From the NCBI RefSeq assembly GCF_000801105.2, contig NC_079517.1, positions 10,230,001 through 10,294,000 of the forward strand: a DNA stretch of 64,000 nt, read 5' to 3'. This DNA is from Raphanus sativus. Lineage: Eukaryota; Streptophyta; Magnoliopsida; Brassicales; Brassicaceae. The position numbers and the translations under genes were made by a program. Shown here in pieces: positions 12,004 through 24,966 of this stretch (its first letter is position 1; each line of letters starts with the position of its first letter). The notes below the pieces were generated by a model that was not told the origin of the DNA, made no database searches, and saw only the letters and a program-made list of their open reading frames with translations.

Positions 12004-12471
12004 CGTATTCTTGTATTTCTTTTTTTTTTGTCACTGAATATTGCATTAAAGGGATAAAAAAAATGGACCCAAAAGCAATGACCCAATCTCGGAGTCTAAT
12101 ACAAAGAAGATAATGAGGCCTGTAAAATCCGTTTCGCTAAAAAGTCTACGGTTTTGTTTTTCGATCTAGGGAAATGAAAGATAGAAAAAGATGCGAGGTC
12201 AGAGAAGATCGATCGAATATCAGAGATGATTCCGATAATTTCTTTGTACTGTCTGTCACCGTTGATTACTCGAACGAGCGTTGAGTTGTCGGTGAAGACC
12301 CTGAGTGTCTGAAACCCGAGGGAGATCACCTGGTTGAAAGCTGAGCGCATCACGATCGCTTCTGCAATGAGAGGGGATCCAACGAAACGCTGTCCCTTCG
12401 CTCCGTGAATTGGTGTTGCTATCGATTTTCCGGAGAAAACCCATCCCAAACCTGCCGTATTCTTGTATTTC
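12004..12471 (-). mobile_element. 5'-truncated LINE fragment encoding an RNase H-like domain
   Basis: A perfect 16-bp target duplication (12004-12019 and 12456-12471, CGTATTCTTGTATTTC) encloses a 436-bp minus-strand insert with a poly(A) tail (T run at 12020-12029). The reading frame from about 12465 down to 12096 encodes an RNase H-like domain of the kind at the C-terminus of plant LINE polyproteins and stand-alone RVT_3 proteins. It shows an Ala-Gly-Leu-Gly-Trp start, the glutamate of AEAIVMRSA, the aspartate of FTDNSTLV and a C-terminal NKTVDFLAK. Only the 3' end of the source element was copied, so it is dead on arrival. It is the clearest LINE insertion in the window. Confidence 0.85.
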
Positions 12472-12482
12472 CTATTTATCAA

Positions 12483-15202
12483 TTAACATGTCTTTGCAAT
12501 TGGCGTCTATTGTGCCTCTTACAATCTTATAACAACATATGTTATCACTTGTTCAACGCAAAGGCGATGGTTTGATTGATATGAGTTGATAACAGAGTCT
12601 TAATTTTTCATATCATTTTGAGTCTGATTGGGGTTCGAATCTTTATAGTGGGAGTAAAAAAAGTGACGATGTGACCATTAGATAAGAGATAAAAAGAAAA
12701 CCCGCTCTTTCATTTTTGTCTCTTAGAAAGGTCCAAAGTTCATAAGTATTTTTATACAGAAAAATTTACTAAATATAGCACAAATATATTGGGCTATACA
12801 CTAACACCTTACTCTACTGACACTGAGAGTTTTCTTCATAATACCATATCATTTTGATTAAATTTTCACTAGAATATACTAAATCCGAAATAACAATTAT
12901 ACATAACAATTCTGTTTATTAAGTCCAAGTCCTCATTAACCAATGATTTCTTTCAAAAATAAATTTTATTCTTCTTTCTTGTTATAGAAAGTATTGCCAC
13001 CGTCTTGGTCAATGATGATGTTTCGCGAACTACTAAAAATTGTACTGTATATGTTCATTTAGAAGATTTATCAAAACAAATGTCCTTTTTCCGGTGCAAA
13101 AACCTTAATGTAGACGGTTTGCTCAAGGCGTACTTTACTAATGTATATACTTGCCCGTTTGAAATTCTAATAAGAAACTTAAACAAGATTAGACGTAATC
13201 TAAGACGACAACTAGTAATGTTCGACAGAATCTTAATTATGCGCATTGAAAATCACAGGTCCGACCTCGATTGACTGGACTAAGTGAAGAGAGCCCAACT
13301 TGACTACTAATCTTATGTAACCCAGCTCAAATAGGTTTGAACTTCAGCCAATCAGCCGACGATGAATACGGAAAAGATGAAAGGCAGCACCTGAGTATAA
13401 GCTGGTGAAATACTGACATATGGTCCGCAAAATTATAGAAAAAATTTACATATTTATCAATTTCTAATTTTTACAAAAAATTGAATAAATTGTTACCAAA
13501 TTGTCTATAATTCATGAAATTTCAGGATATGTAACTTTTTCTGTTAATTTTTTTTTCCGACTCTCCTTGATAAATTTCCACTGGAAAAGAAGGTGCATAT
13601 ATCTTTCTAGCTCGCTTCATTTATCAAATTTTGGGTCAATAAGGATGCATCTCTTCGTATGGCTTGCCACTCAAAGAAATTTGTAATATTTATTCCAAAC
13701 AAGTGTGTTGAAAAATTATAAATATTTATTAACATTGTAATATATACAAATTTTACATAAGATTTTGATGATGATTTTTTTATAATTAACATTTTTTGCA
13801 TATAAAATAATTAGTAATGGCATTTAAGTAATAACATATTTAAAACGCTTAAGAGATGGTATGCATAAGAAGACATTTTATAATTTAAAAGAGATACTTT
13901 TAATAATAAGCCTATGAATATGAGTCATTCTAGTAAATTTCTCTTTATACATTTGTGACTTTTTACTACGAACAACCGTTTGAAAAACTATTTGAATAGT
14001 AAGGAATTATTGAAAATTTTCAAATTGTATATAGATGGGTTTCCATATGCATAATCATCACGCTAAATAAACAATTACTATACCTTGATCCGTGCAAATA
14101 TTTAATTTGTGCTTGTATTTTATGATATATTTGTAAATATAGTTGTATTTGTAAATATATATTTATATTGTACTTAATTTTATATTTGAGTACTTTAGCA
14201 TAAAATATATCATCGATATTGGGTATTATACAAAACAGAATCTAAAATTTATATAATAATATCCATGTCTAAAATATATAGCGAACAAATTTTGTAAATG
14301 AAAAATACGAAAATAGACAATTACGAATTAGCATGCTATTTATAAATGATACATTAGCTATAACATTTATAAGAAAATAAAATGATTGTTAATCTTCTAT
14401 CAATTTGGAACATATAAAATTAAGATTTAAATTTTTAAGAAAATAAAATGAAAATATAAGTTTGATGTAACGGATAAAAATTATAAATGGGTTTAAGTCT
14501 TTGTACATTTATAAACCACGTCCTTTCGGATGTTTGTTTTTATTTTTGTAAATAAATATTTATATTGTTTAAGTGATAATATATATTAAAATTTTACCTG
14601 TGTAAAATAATTATTTAATAACATTTATAAGTATAATAATTTATAGTTTATACTATTTAATTTATTTTGTCTATTAAACCGTGAATTGTATTACCACCAT
14701 GTTTAGAATATGATCCGTGTATCCATACAAATGATTTTTTTTTTGTTTTTTGTGGATCAAAATTTCATGATAATGTCTAATAAATTATTTTATATATATG
14801 ATAAGTTGATTTATAATCATAATGGTGCACATAATATATTTATATTGGTAAAGAAGAAGTTTGTTAAAAAAAAGAATAGTAACATGAGTTGTGGGGGAGA
14901 ATGAGACAAATGTAACTTATATTGTTACATAAATATTTTTGTATATTGTTGACGTTCATTAATGTTTACAATATTAATATGAAATAGGTAAGTTAAAAGA
15001 TTTATATTGAATTTATTGTGAATTTAATGTAGGAAATATTTTATTAATTTTGGAAAAAATATGGAAAGCATAGAATTGTGAGTAATAATTACTTCATTAA
15101 TTTTGGAAAAGACAAATATTACTTGAAAATATGTTTATTTAATTATTTCAGCGTCATTAGGTTGTAAATATTTTGCAAGTCTAAGAGTTAATTTTAAAAT
15201 TT
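12483..15202. other. Gene-free AT-rich stretch
   Basis: Short open frames near 13005-13270, 13501-13800 and 14710-14900 lack recognisable motifs and are AT-driven. A tRNA-like GGTTCGAATC word at about 12630 has no cloverleaf around it. A hairpin-like CGTCCTTTCGGATG near 14520 could be the decayed 3' end of the Helitron whose 5' end is near 15235. Confidence 0.5.
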
Positions 15203-15235
15203 ACCTCTATTCTATTTTAATAAGATAGATAGATA
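15203..15235 (-). mobile_element. Probable Helitron 5' terminus
   Basis: On the minus strand the sequence reads TCTATCTATCTATCTTATTAAAATAG, close to the 5' ends of the intact Helitrons in this window. No CTAG-bounded 3' end was found, so the element is truncated or decayed and its extent is unknown. Confidence 0.35.
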
Positions 15236-15307
15236 GATGACAACTCATAATAAAAGTAATTAAAAGATTATCCTATGATATTATATGAATTACACTTGCC
15301 CAGTAGT

Positions 15308-15362
15308 AAATTAGTGCATTACTTTTTTTTTGGGTGTAAATGTTAAAATTAGTGCATTACTT
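15308..15362 (-). mobile_element. Micro-retroinsertion with 17-bp target duplication
   Basis: AAATTAGTGCATTACTT is repeated perfectly at 15308-15324 and 15346-15362. The 21-base insert starts with seven T followed by GGGTGTAAATGTTA, consistent with a minus-strand poly(A)-tailed copy. Confidence 0.7.
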
Positions 15363-16177
15363 ATATGCCATTTACAGATATTAATCATTAGAGTACTGAC
15401 TACTAGTATAAAATTGCATTAATTTCATACTTAATCACACATGATGCAATCATTTCGGGGTGTGACTTTCATAAGTAAACTTTTTAGTAATTAAATTTTC
15501 CATTGCTGCTTTTAGATCGTCGCATACAATCTTTTTTGATCAAGATAAATCAATTTTAGCATAAGAACTGAAATCATACTGAACCCTAGAGTGTATACAG
15601 CTTTCTTCCTTTTGATTTCATAATTTTCTTTAGAAGAATTTGGCTGAGAAAAAATAGAAATTCATTTATATACATATCTCTCTAAGCTTTAGGTAGACTA
15701 AATTGGGAAATTAAGATTTACATTGATGTAAAAATCAAAATTTTCCCTAAATTTTTTTAAACTAAAAAAAGTTTAACTTAAAAATAATATGTTCAAATTT
15801 GGTTATACATAACTATATAAAGATATTTGATCATAAACCTCTCGAGATCCATTCCAGCATTGTATCTTTTGCTTGTTCTCTTCAGCTAGTGCCATCATCA
15901 AATCCAAAACGAATTTTGATGTCGTTTAACTATATACCTCCACCTTTACTTCTCCTCCTTTTTTTTTCTCATCACCGGCCGTGCTCTCTTCTAAATCGTT
16001 TGGCTAGTCATCTCATGTGAACATGCTGTCATTGATTTCAATATCATCTTAGTTGTTTCTCCAGCGTTAATCCTTTTTAGCAAGGATTGTGAAAAGTACT
16101 CACAAAGAAATGTGCAGTATATATAGTAGACTAGTAGTACAATAAGTTGATGGATCGCTGGGATTTGGGACACCTTA

Positions 16178-16451
16178 GAGCAGCTGCAACGCCAAACCCC
16201 ACAGACTTGATAACCAAGGTAAGTTTTTATATTATTTTATTATTTTTATTTTTTTCAGCTTTATAAAAAAAAATTAAAAAAAAAACAAAAAAAAACCAAT
16301 CATGCAATCCCACGTGGCGAGACCGATAGTGAATTGATCCTTAGCTACGGCATTCAATGGCACAAATCCTTAAAATTTTTGAATCCCATATATTATAAAA
16401 ATAATTTTTGGCTAAAGGATTTATTTCTAAGATGCTGCGTTGCACCTGTTC
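16178..16451. mobile_element. Harbinger-like MITE
   Basis: The ends GAGCAGCTGCAACGCC and GCGTTGCACCTGTTC are imperfect inverted repeats, each bordered by TTA (16175-16177 and 16452-16454), the three-base target duplication of PIF/Harbinger elements. The 274-bp interior is A-rich and non-coding. Confidence 0.65.
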
Positions 16452-16469
16452 TTACACGGTAATGATTAT

Positions 16470-16506
16470 TAAGTAGTCTTTTTTTTTTTTAAACTCTAAG
16501 TAGTCT
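16470..16506 (-). mobile_element. Micro-retroinsertion with 10-bp target duplication
   Basis: TAAGTAGTCT at 16470-16479 and 16497-16506 flanks a 17-base T-run insert ending AAACTC. It lies 18 bases beyond the Harbinger-like MITE. The shorter duplication makes it less certain than the 15-17 bp cases. Confidence 0.5.
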
Positions 16507-17580
16507 ATAATCAAATACTGGTAAGAAGTAATCAAAATGCTTGACTTTTTGATAGTGAACAACTTGGGCAACAACATTTAACAGGTCACTAGACATTCAC
16601 AAGAACACAAATAGATGCTTTTAGAAACGCTTTTTTACAAGCTTATTGTATGTCTTTTGTCAACATTTATATTGTATTTTAACAAACCATTTCAATTTTC
16701 TAGAGACGTGAGAACCATTCATCGTAAGAAATGTCAATAGCGATATGAGATCAATGATTATATAAATATATCATCATGTTGTCACATGGGCTCTCTAAGG
16801 CCATGTGACTCCCTCTTTTGTGTCACCCATTTCTTCAGGGCTCTTGTCTATTCTTAAATAATGTCCATACTACGTATTTTAGTAGGTTTCGTGTTTTTTT
16901 ATATAGTGTAAGAACATCGTTTAACATTCTATTATACAATAACAGAATATTGGTCTAATCATTTGTATTTCTCAATAATTGTAATGCATTTTCTTGTATT
17001 TAAATATATCGTTTTCGTTCCGCGTACGTATATGGACCGTGAACGTAGACTAATCATATCGTTCGCGGTTGCCTGGACAATACAAGGATGCAGTAAAGGA
17101 GAAATTTAACGTGCTTGATTACAATTTATTAATTGATTCGTCGAATTCCATTCCTAGACTCCTTGAAATGGCTAATCTATTGCGATAACTATAGGGACGC
17201 TACATGTATATATATATCTATCGTATCAAAATGTCGTTGAGTGAACATAACTTTTCTGGTTGGCAAAAATAAGAATCGTTCTTATAAAAGGGAAATATTA
17301 CTTATAACATAGTATAACGAATACTGACCTTCCAAAAGAACTAACTATAGCAAACAAGTTGACCATGGTCAGACTCTTAATTGTGGATAAAAACGTATGT
17401 AATTCTTTCTAACATGGCAATATATCTTAATATGTTTTGTGAAATATTGGATTATTGGAGAAGAGATGCAATGTTCTCAGAGTATTAAAAAAAAAAAGAA
17501 GGTAGCAGCAGCGTGAGGAGAAAATTACCAAGATCATAAGCAGTCGATCGAGGTGATTAAACAATCTAATAACGTTTATT

Positions 17581-17669
17581 AAATTCGATGGATGTTATTT
17601 TTTGAAAAATTCGATGAATGTTAAGATTAGTAATACCGTTACAAAAAAAAAAGTTAAGATTAGTAATAC
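17581..17669. mobile_element. Two adjacent micro-retroinsertions
   Basis: Event A: a 17-bp repeat (17581-17597 and 17607-17623, one mismatch) flanks nine bases, TTTTTTGAA. Event B: a perfect 17-bp repeat (17620-17636 and 17653-17669, GTTAAGATTAGTAATAC) flanks CGTTACAAAAAAAAAA. The A tails point in opposite directions and the duplications overlap by four bases, so these are two separate insertions at one small site. Confidence 0.65.
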
Positions 17670-18991
17670 ATTATTATTTAAAGAAATATTTAAATATCCT
17701 TGATATAGTTTAAATTCTCCATAATACTGGTTTCACAGTTATACATAAACTTGCAAAATAAAAAAAAAAGTAAAGAAAATGTGATTTTTACTTCTTCTTT
17801 TTTTTACTATTAAAAGCTTGTGACTGCAAGTTTATAGAAACACACAAATTTTTACAAATTGGAAAACACCATTTTCCTTTCGATATATCAACCTCTAAAT
17901 TCTGAAAACCGAAATAGAACAATTTTTTTTATTAGTACCCTCAAAAAGTGAGTATTTCTATATTATTACATTTTTATTATCATTCATTAAGCAATTACGA
18001 AAATATATATATAAAAAACCTTCAAAAATATCAATGCAAACTACCTTTCTCACTTTCATAATTTTATTCCACCATCTCACCCTGAATATTTTGTATCAAG
18101 CATCATGTGATTACGCGCAGCTTTCAAATACGAGTATAACCAATTACACTACGGTTTTCTAAAAATGGTGGGTGAGAAGGACCGGTGCATTTAAGATCGG
18201 AGGGCTGACGGCGAAGACATGTTAGAAATAAACGGTCTAGATGTGCGACCCATGAATGCAGGGGTGTGGCCACTGGCCAGACAAGGCTCACATGGACGAA
18301 CGTGACCTTTAATTCAAACCCAAAATCGGTTTCCGACTATTGTATCTTAAACCGGTTCCGATGTGTCCTACAACGTACTTTTTATATAAAAAATTAATCA
18401 ATTTATGAATAATGTTAGATTTGTGAGTCAACAATAATTGGTGAGGAAATGGGCGGGGTCCATCAATCCATTGTCCTAATTAACTCTCCTGATCATTCAA
18501 AAATGTGTTTTCGATTTGGAGAAACATAACTCGAGATTATTAAATAGACCGACAAATTTAAACGCTTGTACCTTTTTGAAAGCTATATAATGCTTAAATG
18601 TTTTCAATTTTCTAAAATTTAACCAGAGAAAAGAGATGGTACAAACAAAAGTACAGATACAAAAGATGGGAGATACATGCATGATCAAAAGCTAAGTAAA
18701 CATGTATTACCGACAATATACAGCCATACACGTTGCTAAAATGAATAGAAAAAAAGAAATGGGTACATATATACTGGGACAAAAAGTATGTACATTGCAA
18801 GGTTTGTATAGTTCGTTTAACTAGAACAGTGACTTGCACCAAAAAAAAACTAGAGGAGTGAGTGACTAAGTAATAACTATGTTACGAATGTTTCAGGAAG
18901 TTAACTATGTCTTCATAAAAATAACAATAACATTTCGTATATATGATATGACATTTTAAGTTCTACATGTTACTATGACAAACTATATATA

Positions 18992-19763
18992 TCTAAACTA
19001 TTAAAACTGAAGTACATTTAGTACTTACCCCTAAATTTTCCACAAAAATTACATCATTATGCCATTACTTTTAAACACAGAGTTTTGTTTTTAAAATTGT
19101 ACCAAAACCCACGTTTCTCTTAACCATCACTAAACCACTTCATCTCTTTTTAATAAATCATTACTAAACCATTTCATCCTTGGTTGCCTAACATATCGTA
19201 TTATCTACTTTATAAAATACAATGTTTAGCCTTATTACTAAACCATTCAATTACAAACCAATACTAAACCAAGAATTATATTAATTTGCTATAACTTTAA
19301 AATTTCTTTTCTACATCTTTTTATCTCGATATTTGATATAGTTTCACGTTTTTTGTTAAATATGATGAACCAATTTTAAAATTATAACAAACTGGTCCAA
19401 TTTATTCATCGATGTTGGGCTTCCTAAATTTAGTTAACAAAAAAATATATGTTTTTGTTCTTTTGGTATCTTTCCAGTAGTTTTTATTATTACTGTTTAA
19501 AATCTCTATAATTATAATTTTAAAATACACTTTAAATCACCAAATTTTAGTATAATTTAATAAAATACCCACAATTATCTTAATACTCAATTATTTTAAC
19601 ACTTAAATGTTTACGTTGCCAAATAAAATAAAAATTGTACGACATTATACTTTATAATTGGACACTGAATAAAATACATTAATCTCAAAATTCAAAAATA
19701 TAAAAATGTAAAATAATATTTAACATATAATAATTTAGAACATACATCCGCTCCAAAAGCTAG
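18992..19763 (+). mobile_element. Probable non-autonomous Helitron
   Basis: Begins TCTAAACTATTAAAACTG after an A and ends CTAG before a T, as Helitrons do. The 3' hairpin is not clear (only CCGCTCC-AAAAGCTAG), so the right end is less secure than in the other copies. Non-coding. Confidence 0.5.
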
Positions 19764-19927
19764 TATATGTATATATATGTGCACGCAAATCAAAATATGC
19801 TATGTGAAATTATCATGTTCGTATTTTAAGACCAACATACATATATCAGCAACTGAAAACAGCCCGCAAGACACGTTTGATTTCTATCGTTTAATTTATT
19901 TACTTTTGTCAACAATATTGTTTTATT

Positions 19928-19978
19928 AAAAAGTCACTTTACTCATTTTCTCTTTTTGCTAAAAAAAGTCGCTTTACT
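19928..19978 (+). mobile_element. Possible micro-retroinsertion with 16-bp imperfect duplication
   Basis: AAAAAGTC(A/G)CTTTACT at 19928-19943 and 19963-19978 flanks 19 bases ending GCTAA that run into an A tract. One mismatch in the duplication suggests an older event. Confidence 0.5.
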
Positions 19979-20141
19979 GCCTAGCAAAACAATTAAAGGA
20001 TGACAAAAGGGTAATCTTTGTAAGAAAGGCATCCACAGTTTTTTCGTTTTGGTCTCCAAAAGCATCAGTAGTTACGTTGAAGAAAGTTAATGTACGTACA
20101 TTGTGCACATGCTATCGTAAATGTATGTATATGCTGTATCT

Positions 20142-20821
20142 AGGGCTATGCGGTTTATCCGTTAAATTTAATTTGATTCGTTATTCGTTTCGATTCGATC
20201 CAAAAATTCTGAATATCCGTAAATTCTCGAAGCAAAACAAATATTAAAAATCAATATCCGTTAAAATTAAAGTAAATCACAAATATTAAAATTTTGAGAA
20301 GTGAATATCCGATCCGATCCAGAAATATATAAATACATCTATATCTTAATTATATTTAAAGTTTTAAATGTATACAACTATAAAATTATTATTCTAACAT
20401 ATGATTCGACAGATTTTATTCACATTATTACTTATATAAAAATATTACATAAAAGAAAGAGAAACCATTTATGACAATTATATTTTTTTCATAAGTTTTG
20501 TGTTAACTAAGCTTAAATTTTTTTTGCAAAATATGTAAATTCACTACTTCTTTTAAATTTTATCTTATATACCATGCAAAAAATATTTTACAAAACAAAT
20601 TTGTATCGAAATTTTAAGACTATTTGTACTAATCGAAACAGATGAGATATCTTAAATATTCATAAATATCCGTAAAAATCTATTTATTTTCCGGATATCC
20701 GTTTTTCCGAATATCGTATTTTTCCGAAGCAAAACAAATCAAAAAATTAGATATCCGTAATATATGAATCAAATCACAAATACCTTAAAACCCCGTATAT
20801 CCGATTCGTCCTCATGCCTAA
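20142..20821. mobile_element. hAT-type non-autonomous element (MITE)
   Basis: A perfect 8-bp target duplication CTGTATCT (20134-20141 and 20822-20829) brackets a 680-bp element whose ends AGGGCTATGCGG and CATGCCTAA are decayed inverted repeats of the TAGGGGTGGGC family. The interior is full of words related to 'GGATATCCGTAAA', as in 2433-3121. No transposase. Confidence 0.75.
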
Positions 20822-20829
20822 CTGTATCT

Positions 20830-21533
20830 ATTCTCTTCAAACTGATGCTTTTGTTTGCGGCACCCAATTCAACAATTTTATATTTTTCTTTTGAGATCTA
20901 ATTCTCTTTCATGTCCCTTGATTAGCAAAAAAAAATTGCAAGAGCTTCAGCATTATTGTTTTACAAAATCTTCTCATTTTAAGAATTACAGTACGTAACA
21001 TTTCTTTGCCAAGACATTGTTCTTTAGATATCATAATATATCATCCACTTGACATGTGTATATATGCGTTTTGAAATATTAGCGAAACTGACCAGAAATA
21101 TTGAACTTGGAACTAGAATATTCAATTTTTCTATTGCCCATTATCTTTTTTTTTAATGTTGCTTGATCAGTTTTATATAGGTTCCTAGTTACGCCGAAAC
21201 GATTGTGTATTGCTTATTTAGTTTGGTGTCTGCTATGTTGTATTTGCAGTAATACACGCTAGTGATTACAAAAGTAAATGGTTTATCTCCAGGTTCTGGC
21301 AAGCTATTAAACAATGTAGTTCATAAGCTCACAGGAGCTCCCATATATAATAATAAAATGAACCAGATCAATTTTTTAATATATTTCTATCAAATATTTA
21401 CTTTGTTTCTTCACCATTTCTCATTTTTACTATATACTACTCTATAAATTAAAGAATCTTAAAAGAGTGGGGCCTTCATAAATGTTTATTTTATTTTTAT
21501 TAAAAACCCAAAAATCAAGGAAGGAGATTTTCC
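20830..21533. other. Upstream region of the pectate lyase gene
   Basis: AT-rich intergenic DNA, non-coding as far as I can see. Short frames at 21262-21450 lack family motifs. Confidence 0.5.
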
Positions 21534-21541
21534 TATATAAA
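21534..21541 (+). promoter_or_regulatory. TATA box of the pectate lyase gene
   Basis: TATATAAA lies 104 bases upstream of the start codon, which would put transcription initiation near 21565-21575 and leave a leader of roughly 75 bases. Confidence 0.6.
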
Positions 21542-21644
21542 GAAACCAAAGCCTTCCTCAACATTTTATCTCATCAAACAAAAACACATTCAAATCTCAT
21601 AAACTCATTAATAAATAAAATCCTCTCGAGAGACAAAAGAAAGA

Positions 21645-23151
21645 ATGACACTTGTTCACCACTTGTCTCTCTCCCTCTTCTCATGTCTCTTCCTTGTTCT
21701 CGCTCCGACCTTCACTGCCTCCAATCATGTTTCCGACCCTGAACTCGTAGTTCAAGAAGTAAACGAGTGCGTATACAAGTTTCCTAAAGCTCCTTGGTTT
21801 AAAATTTTCAATTATATAATATTTCACTCCCACATTATAACATTGTTATGTGTGTATTTGTAGGAAGATAAATGCGTCTAGAAGGAATCTTGGTGTCCTC
21901 TCATGTGGGACCGGAAACCCTATCGACGACTGTTGGAGATGCGACCCGAAATGGGAAAAGAACCGACAACGACTAGCTGATTGCGCCATTGGTTTTGGCA
22001 AACACGCCATCGGCGGCCGAGACGGCAGAATCTACGTGGTGACTGACTCCAGCGACAAAGACGCGGTTAACCCTAAACCGGGAACCCTACGACACGCAGT
22101 GATCCAAGACGAGCCGCTGTGGATCATCTTCGCACGTGACATGGTCATAAAGCTGAAAGAAGAGCTGATGATGAACTCGTTCAAAACCATAGACGGCCGT
22201 GGAGCGAGCGTACACATCGCCGGCGGCGCGTGCATCACTGTTCAGTACGTGACCAACATTATCATCCACGGCGTCAACATCCACGACTGCAAGAGGAGAG
22301 GGAATGCTTACGTTAGAGATTCTCCGTCGCATTACGGTTGGAGAACGGCTTCTGACGGAGACGCTGTCTCGATTTTTGGTGGGTCCCATGTGTGGGTGGA
22401 CCACTGCTCGTTGTCTAACTGCGATGACGGTCTGGTCGATGCGATCCGTGGATCGACGGCCATTACGATATCTAATAACTACTTGACGCACCATAACAAA
22501 GTGATGCTTTTGGGACACAGTGATTCGTTCACGAGAGACAAGAACATGCAAGTCACCATTGCCTTTAATCATTTTGGTGAAGGGCTTGTTCAGAGAATGC
22601 CTAGGTGAATAAAGTTTGATAACCTTTTAGTTTTGCTAAACAAGTCCTTGGAATTTAATACTATCTGCACTAAAGCCATTTAACTTTGGGAATTTGACAG
22701 ATGTAGGCATGGATATTTTCATGTGGTAAATAATGATTATACGCACTGGCAAATGTACGCAATTGGTGGGAGTGCAGCTCCAACGATTAACAGTCAAGGC
22801 AATAGGTTTCTTGCTCCCAATGACCATGTCTTCAAAGAGGTAATTAAGAGCTAATCTTATAACAAAGATATTTCTGTTTTACTCTCATATATAAGAGTAT
22901 TTAATTACAACTATGTGATATGGAAAAAGGTGACTAAATACGAAGATGCACCACAAAGCAAATGGAAGAATTGGAATTGGAGATCAGAAGGTGACTTATT
23001 CCTGAACGGTGCGTTTTTTACGCCCTCTGGTGGAAGAGCCTCTTCGAGCTATGCAAAGGCTTCAAGTTTGTCGGCTAGACCGTCCTCGTTAGTGGCTTCA
23101 GTCACGGGAAATGCTGGTGCTCTCTCTTGTAGAAAAGGATCTCGATGCTAA
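21645..23151 (+). CDS. Pectate lyase (polysaccharide lyase family 1)
   Basis: Four exons (21645-21766, 21864-22604, 22701-22839, 22930-23151) give 407 aa. Pectate lyases cleave de-esterified homogalacturonan in the cell wall by calcium-dependent beta-elimination. Residues 1 to about 26 are a signal peptide. A plant N-terminal segment has [11 protein letters not shown]. The parallel beta-helix carries [11 protein letters not shown], the vWiDH motif ([19 protein letters not shown]) with the calcium-binding aspartates, [26 protein letters not shown], and an arginine-bearing [16 protein letters not shown] block joined across intron 2. The C-terminus ends in SCRKGSRC. All introns are GT-AG with matching phase. 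The length is normal and all motifs are present, so it should be functional. The neighbour order matches Arabidopsis At1g67750 (recalled). Confidence 0.95.
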
Positions 23152-24889
23152 TCCGATCCATCTACTTAAGTTATAGTGCATCTAATTAACACAAGAGGAT
23201 GTGTTGGTCCTCCTATGTCAATTTTTTCGTTACCCTTTGGTTCTATTGTGGGAAGGGTTAAAGTTGTAAGTTGAGTTTGATGTGTATATTAAAGTATTGT
23301 ATGGATCCTTTGGACCAATGAGTGTCATGTAACTTTTTGGAGTAGGGACCTATGTATGTTGTGGTGGGGATATGTACAAGTGCTGCAAGACTGTTGATTC
23401 TATATTTATATTGTAATAAACGAAATCAACTGCTAAATTATTAACATCCGTGTGTTTAACAGTTTCTTACATGTAATTTAGCAGTCTTTTCGCATTATAC
23501 AGATTTACATCAAAGAAAAATGGTAGTAATATAACTAATAGACTATACATAATACAGCCTTTTGTCGCATTAGTTTTATTGACCTGTTACAACCAATACC
23601 CAGAAATCATGGGATAAATCCGAACCGAAAACCAAATTGACCACTGGATATTGCATACTGTTAGTTGAAATGTGAAATATATTGTGACCTAGTAGAGAAT
23701 ACTATATTCCTATAGTTCTCTAGGAGTTAGAGTGTAACATGGGCATATCTAATCGTTGGGATGGTATTTAATTTGTCTGCAAGATCTGTAATAAGTGATG
23801 AGAGGCAACTGTCAAGTGTGATTTTTGTGAGTCTGACAAGAGTAAGAACAGAATCTCCACCACATTGGACCACATCTTGCCTTGTGTGTCCCTGAGAAGA
23901 GGTGATAATTAAATTCAGCATTGGTCAATTATTGCAATTATTAAAGGAGAAGGAACCAAAGGAGCTGCAATTTTTCAACGTGGCACAGGATGTACATTGA
24001 ATGTTGCTTTTACCTAATTTAATCATGTGACGAATGTATCGTTGTTGTAATAAAGTTCAAAATCGTCGGACCTCACGGATTACAACTTAAATAAGGATTA
24101 AACTTTGTCGGTACAGAACTATTTATCTCTTTCTGTTTTCGTTAATTTGGAATAAATACACTATTTTGAGCATGTGATAGTTTGTTTTTTATGAACTTCG
24201 GAATGGACGCGCAGCTTTCACGTTCATTGTAACTTGTTCTAATCAAGTAAAAGAAGAAAGAATAGAGGAGTCATGTTTCACTTTAAATACATGTTTAGTT
24301 CAGCTATAGTACACTTTTCATACGTTTTTTCCGTTCATGTGCAACAGTAAGTGCTAAGATCAAATTGGTTTTAACGAAACAAACAAAGAAAGCTTAATGA
24401 GCATTCATGAACTTTGTCGGCAGAAGACAAGGTACAGAACGTTACTTGACTTTTGAAGTCAGTAAAATTGGAGAAGACCCACTAAAATATTAACTAACAA
24501 AACATCACAAACCAATGATTCATCTGTTCCATTAATGTAGGACCTGACAACTTCAACCTCCAACAGTTCTATTTTCTTACTCGTAAATGTCCATCCTTTT
24601 GAATGGTTTTAGTTTCACATGAGGGGCCAAAACGTAAGTCCTTGAATCAATACATTAGAAGTCTTGGAATGTTACGAAAACGCAAGCTGGATAATCAATC
24701 AAAATCAGCATACTTAACAAGCCAAAGTCAACTGTTTTGAGTTATCGCAAACTGAGCGTAAGACTTGTCTTGATCTGGAGTATCATCTTGACCACTTGTG
24801 TAACTTGTATTGCAAGTAAGATATGTTGTTGCTTCCAGATCAGCGTTTCAAACACATTTTGCTTTCTCAGATTCGTTTGTTCCTACGTC
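23152..24889. other. Intergenic stretch downstream of the pectate lyase gene
   Basis: The first 300 bases are probably the pectate lyase 3' UTR. The rest is anonymous; a minus-strand frame at 23727-23921 has no motif I recognise. Confidence 0.5.
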
Positions 24890-24966
24890 GTTGCAATATA
24901 CCCCATATCTTTCAGTGACAAACCAATTAAGTAGTAACAAAAACAAAACCCGTAATCACTAACTTC

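Larger units (their letters stand above)
16455..18991. other. Gene-free stretch between pieces of transposable DNA
   Basis: Contains micro-retroinsertions at 16480-16496, 17598-17606 and 17637-17652. A less AT-rich patch at about 18160-18310 has no coding match I recognise. The frames at 18497-18842 are motif-free. Confidence 0.5.

Noticed and set aside
12560..12660. tRNA-like T-arm word (GGTTCGAATC)
   Set aside because: No acceptor, D or anticodon stems can be folded around it.
22087..22572. 161-codon antisense frame in the pectate lyase exon
   Set aside because: Shadow of the conserved sense exon.
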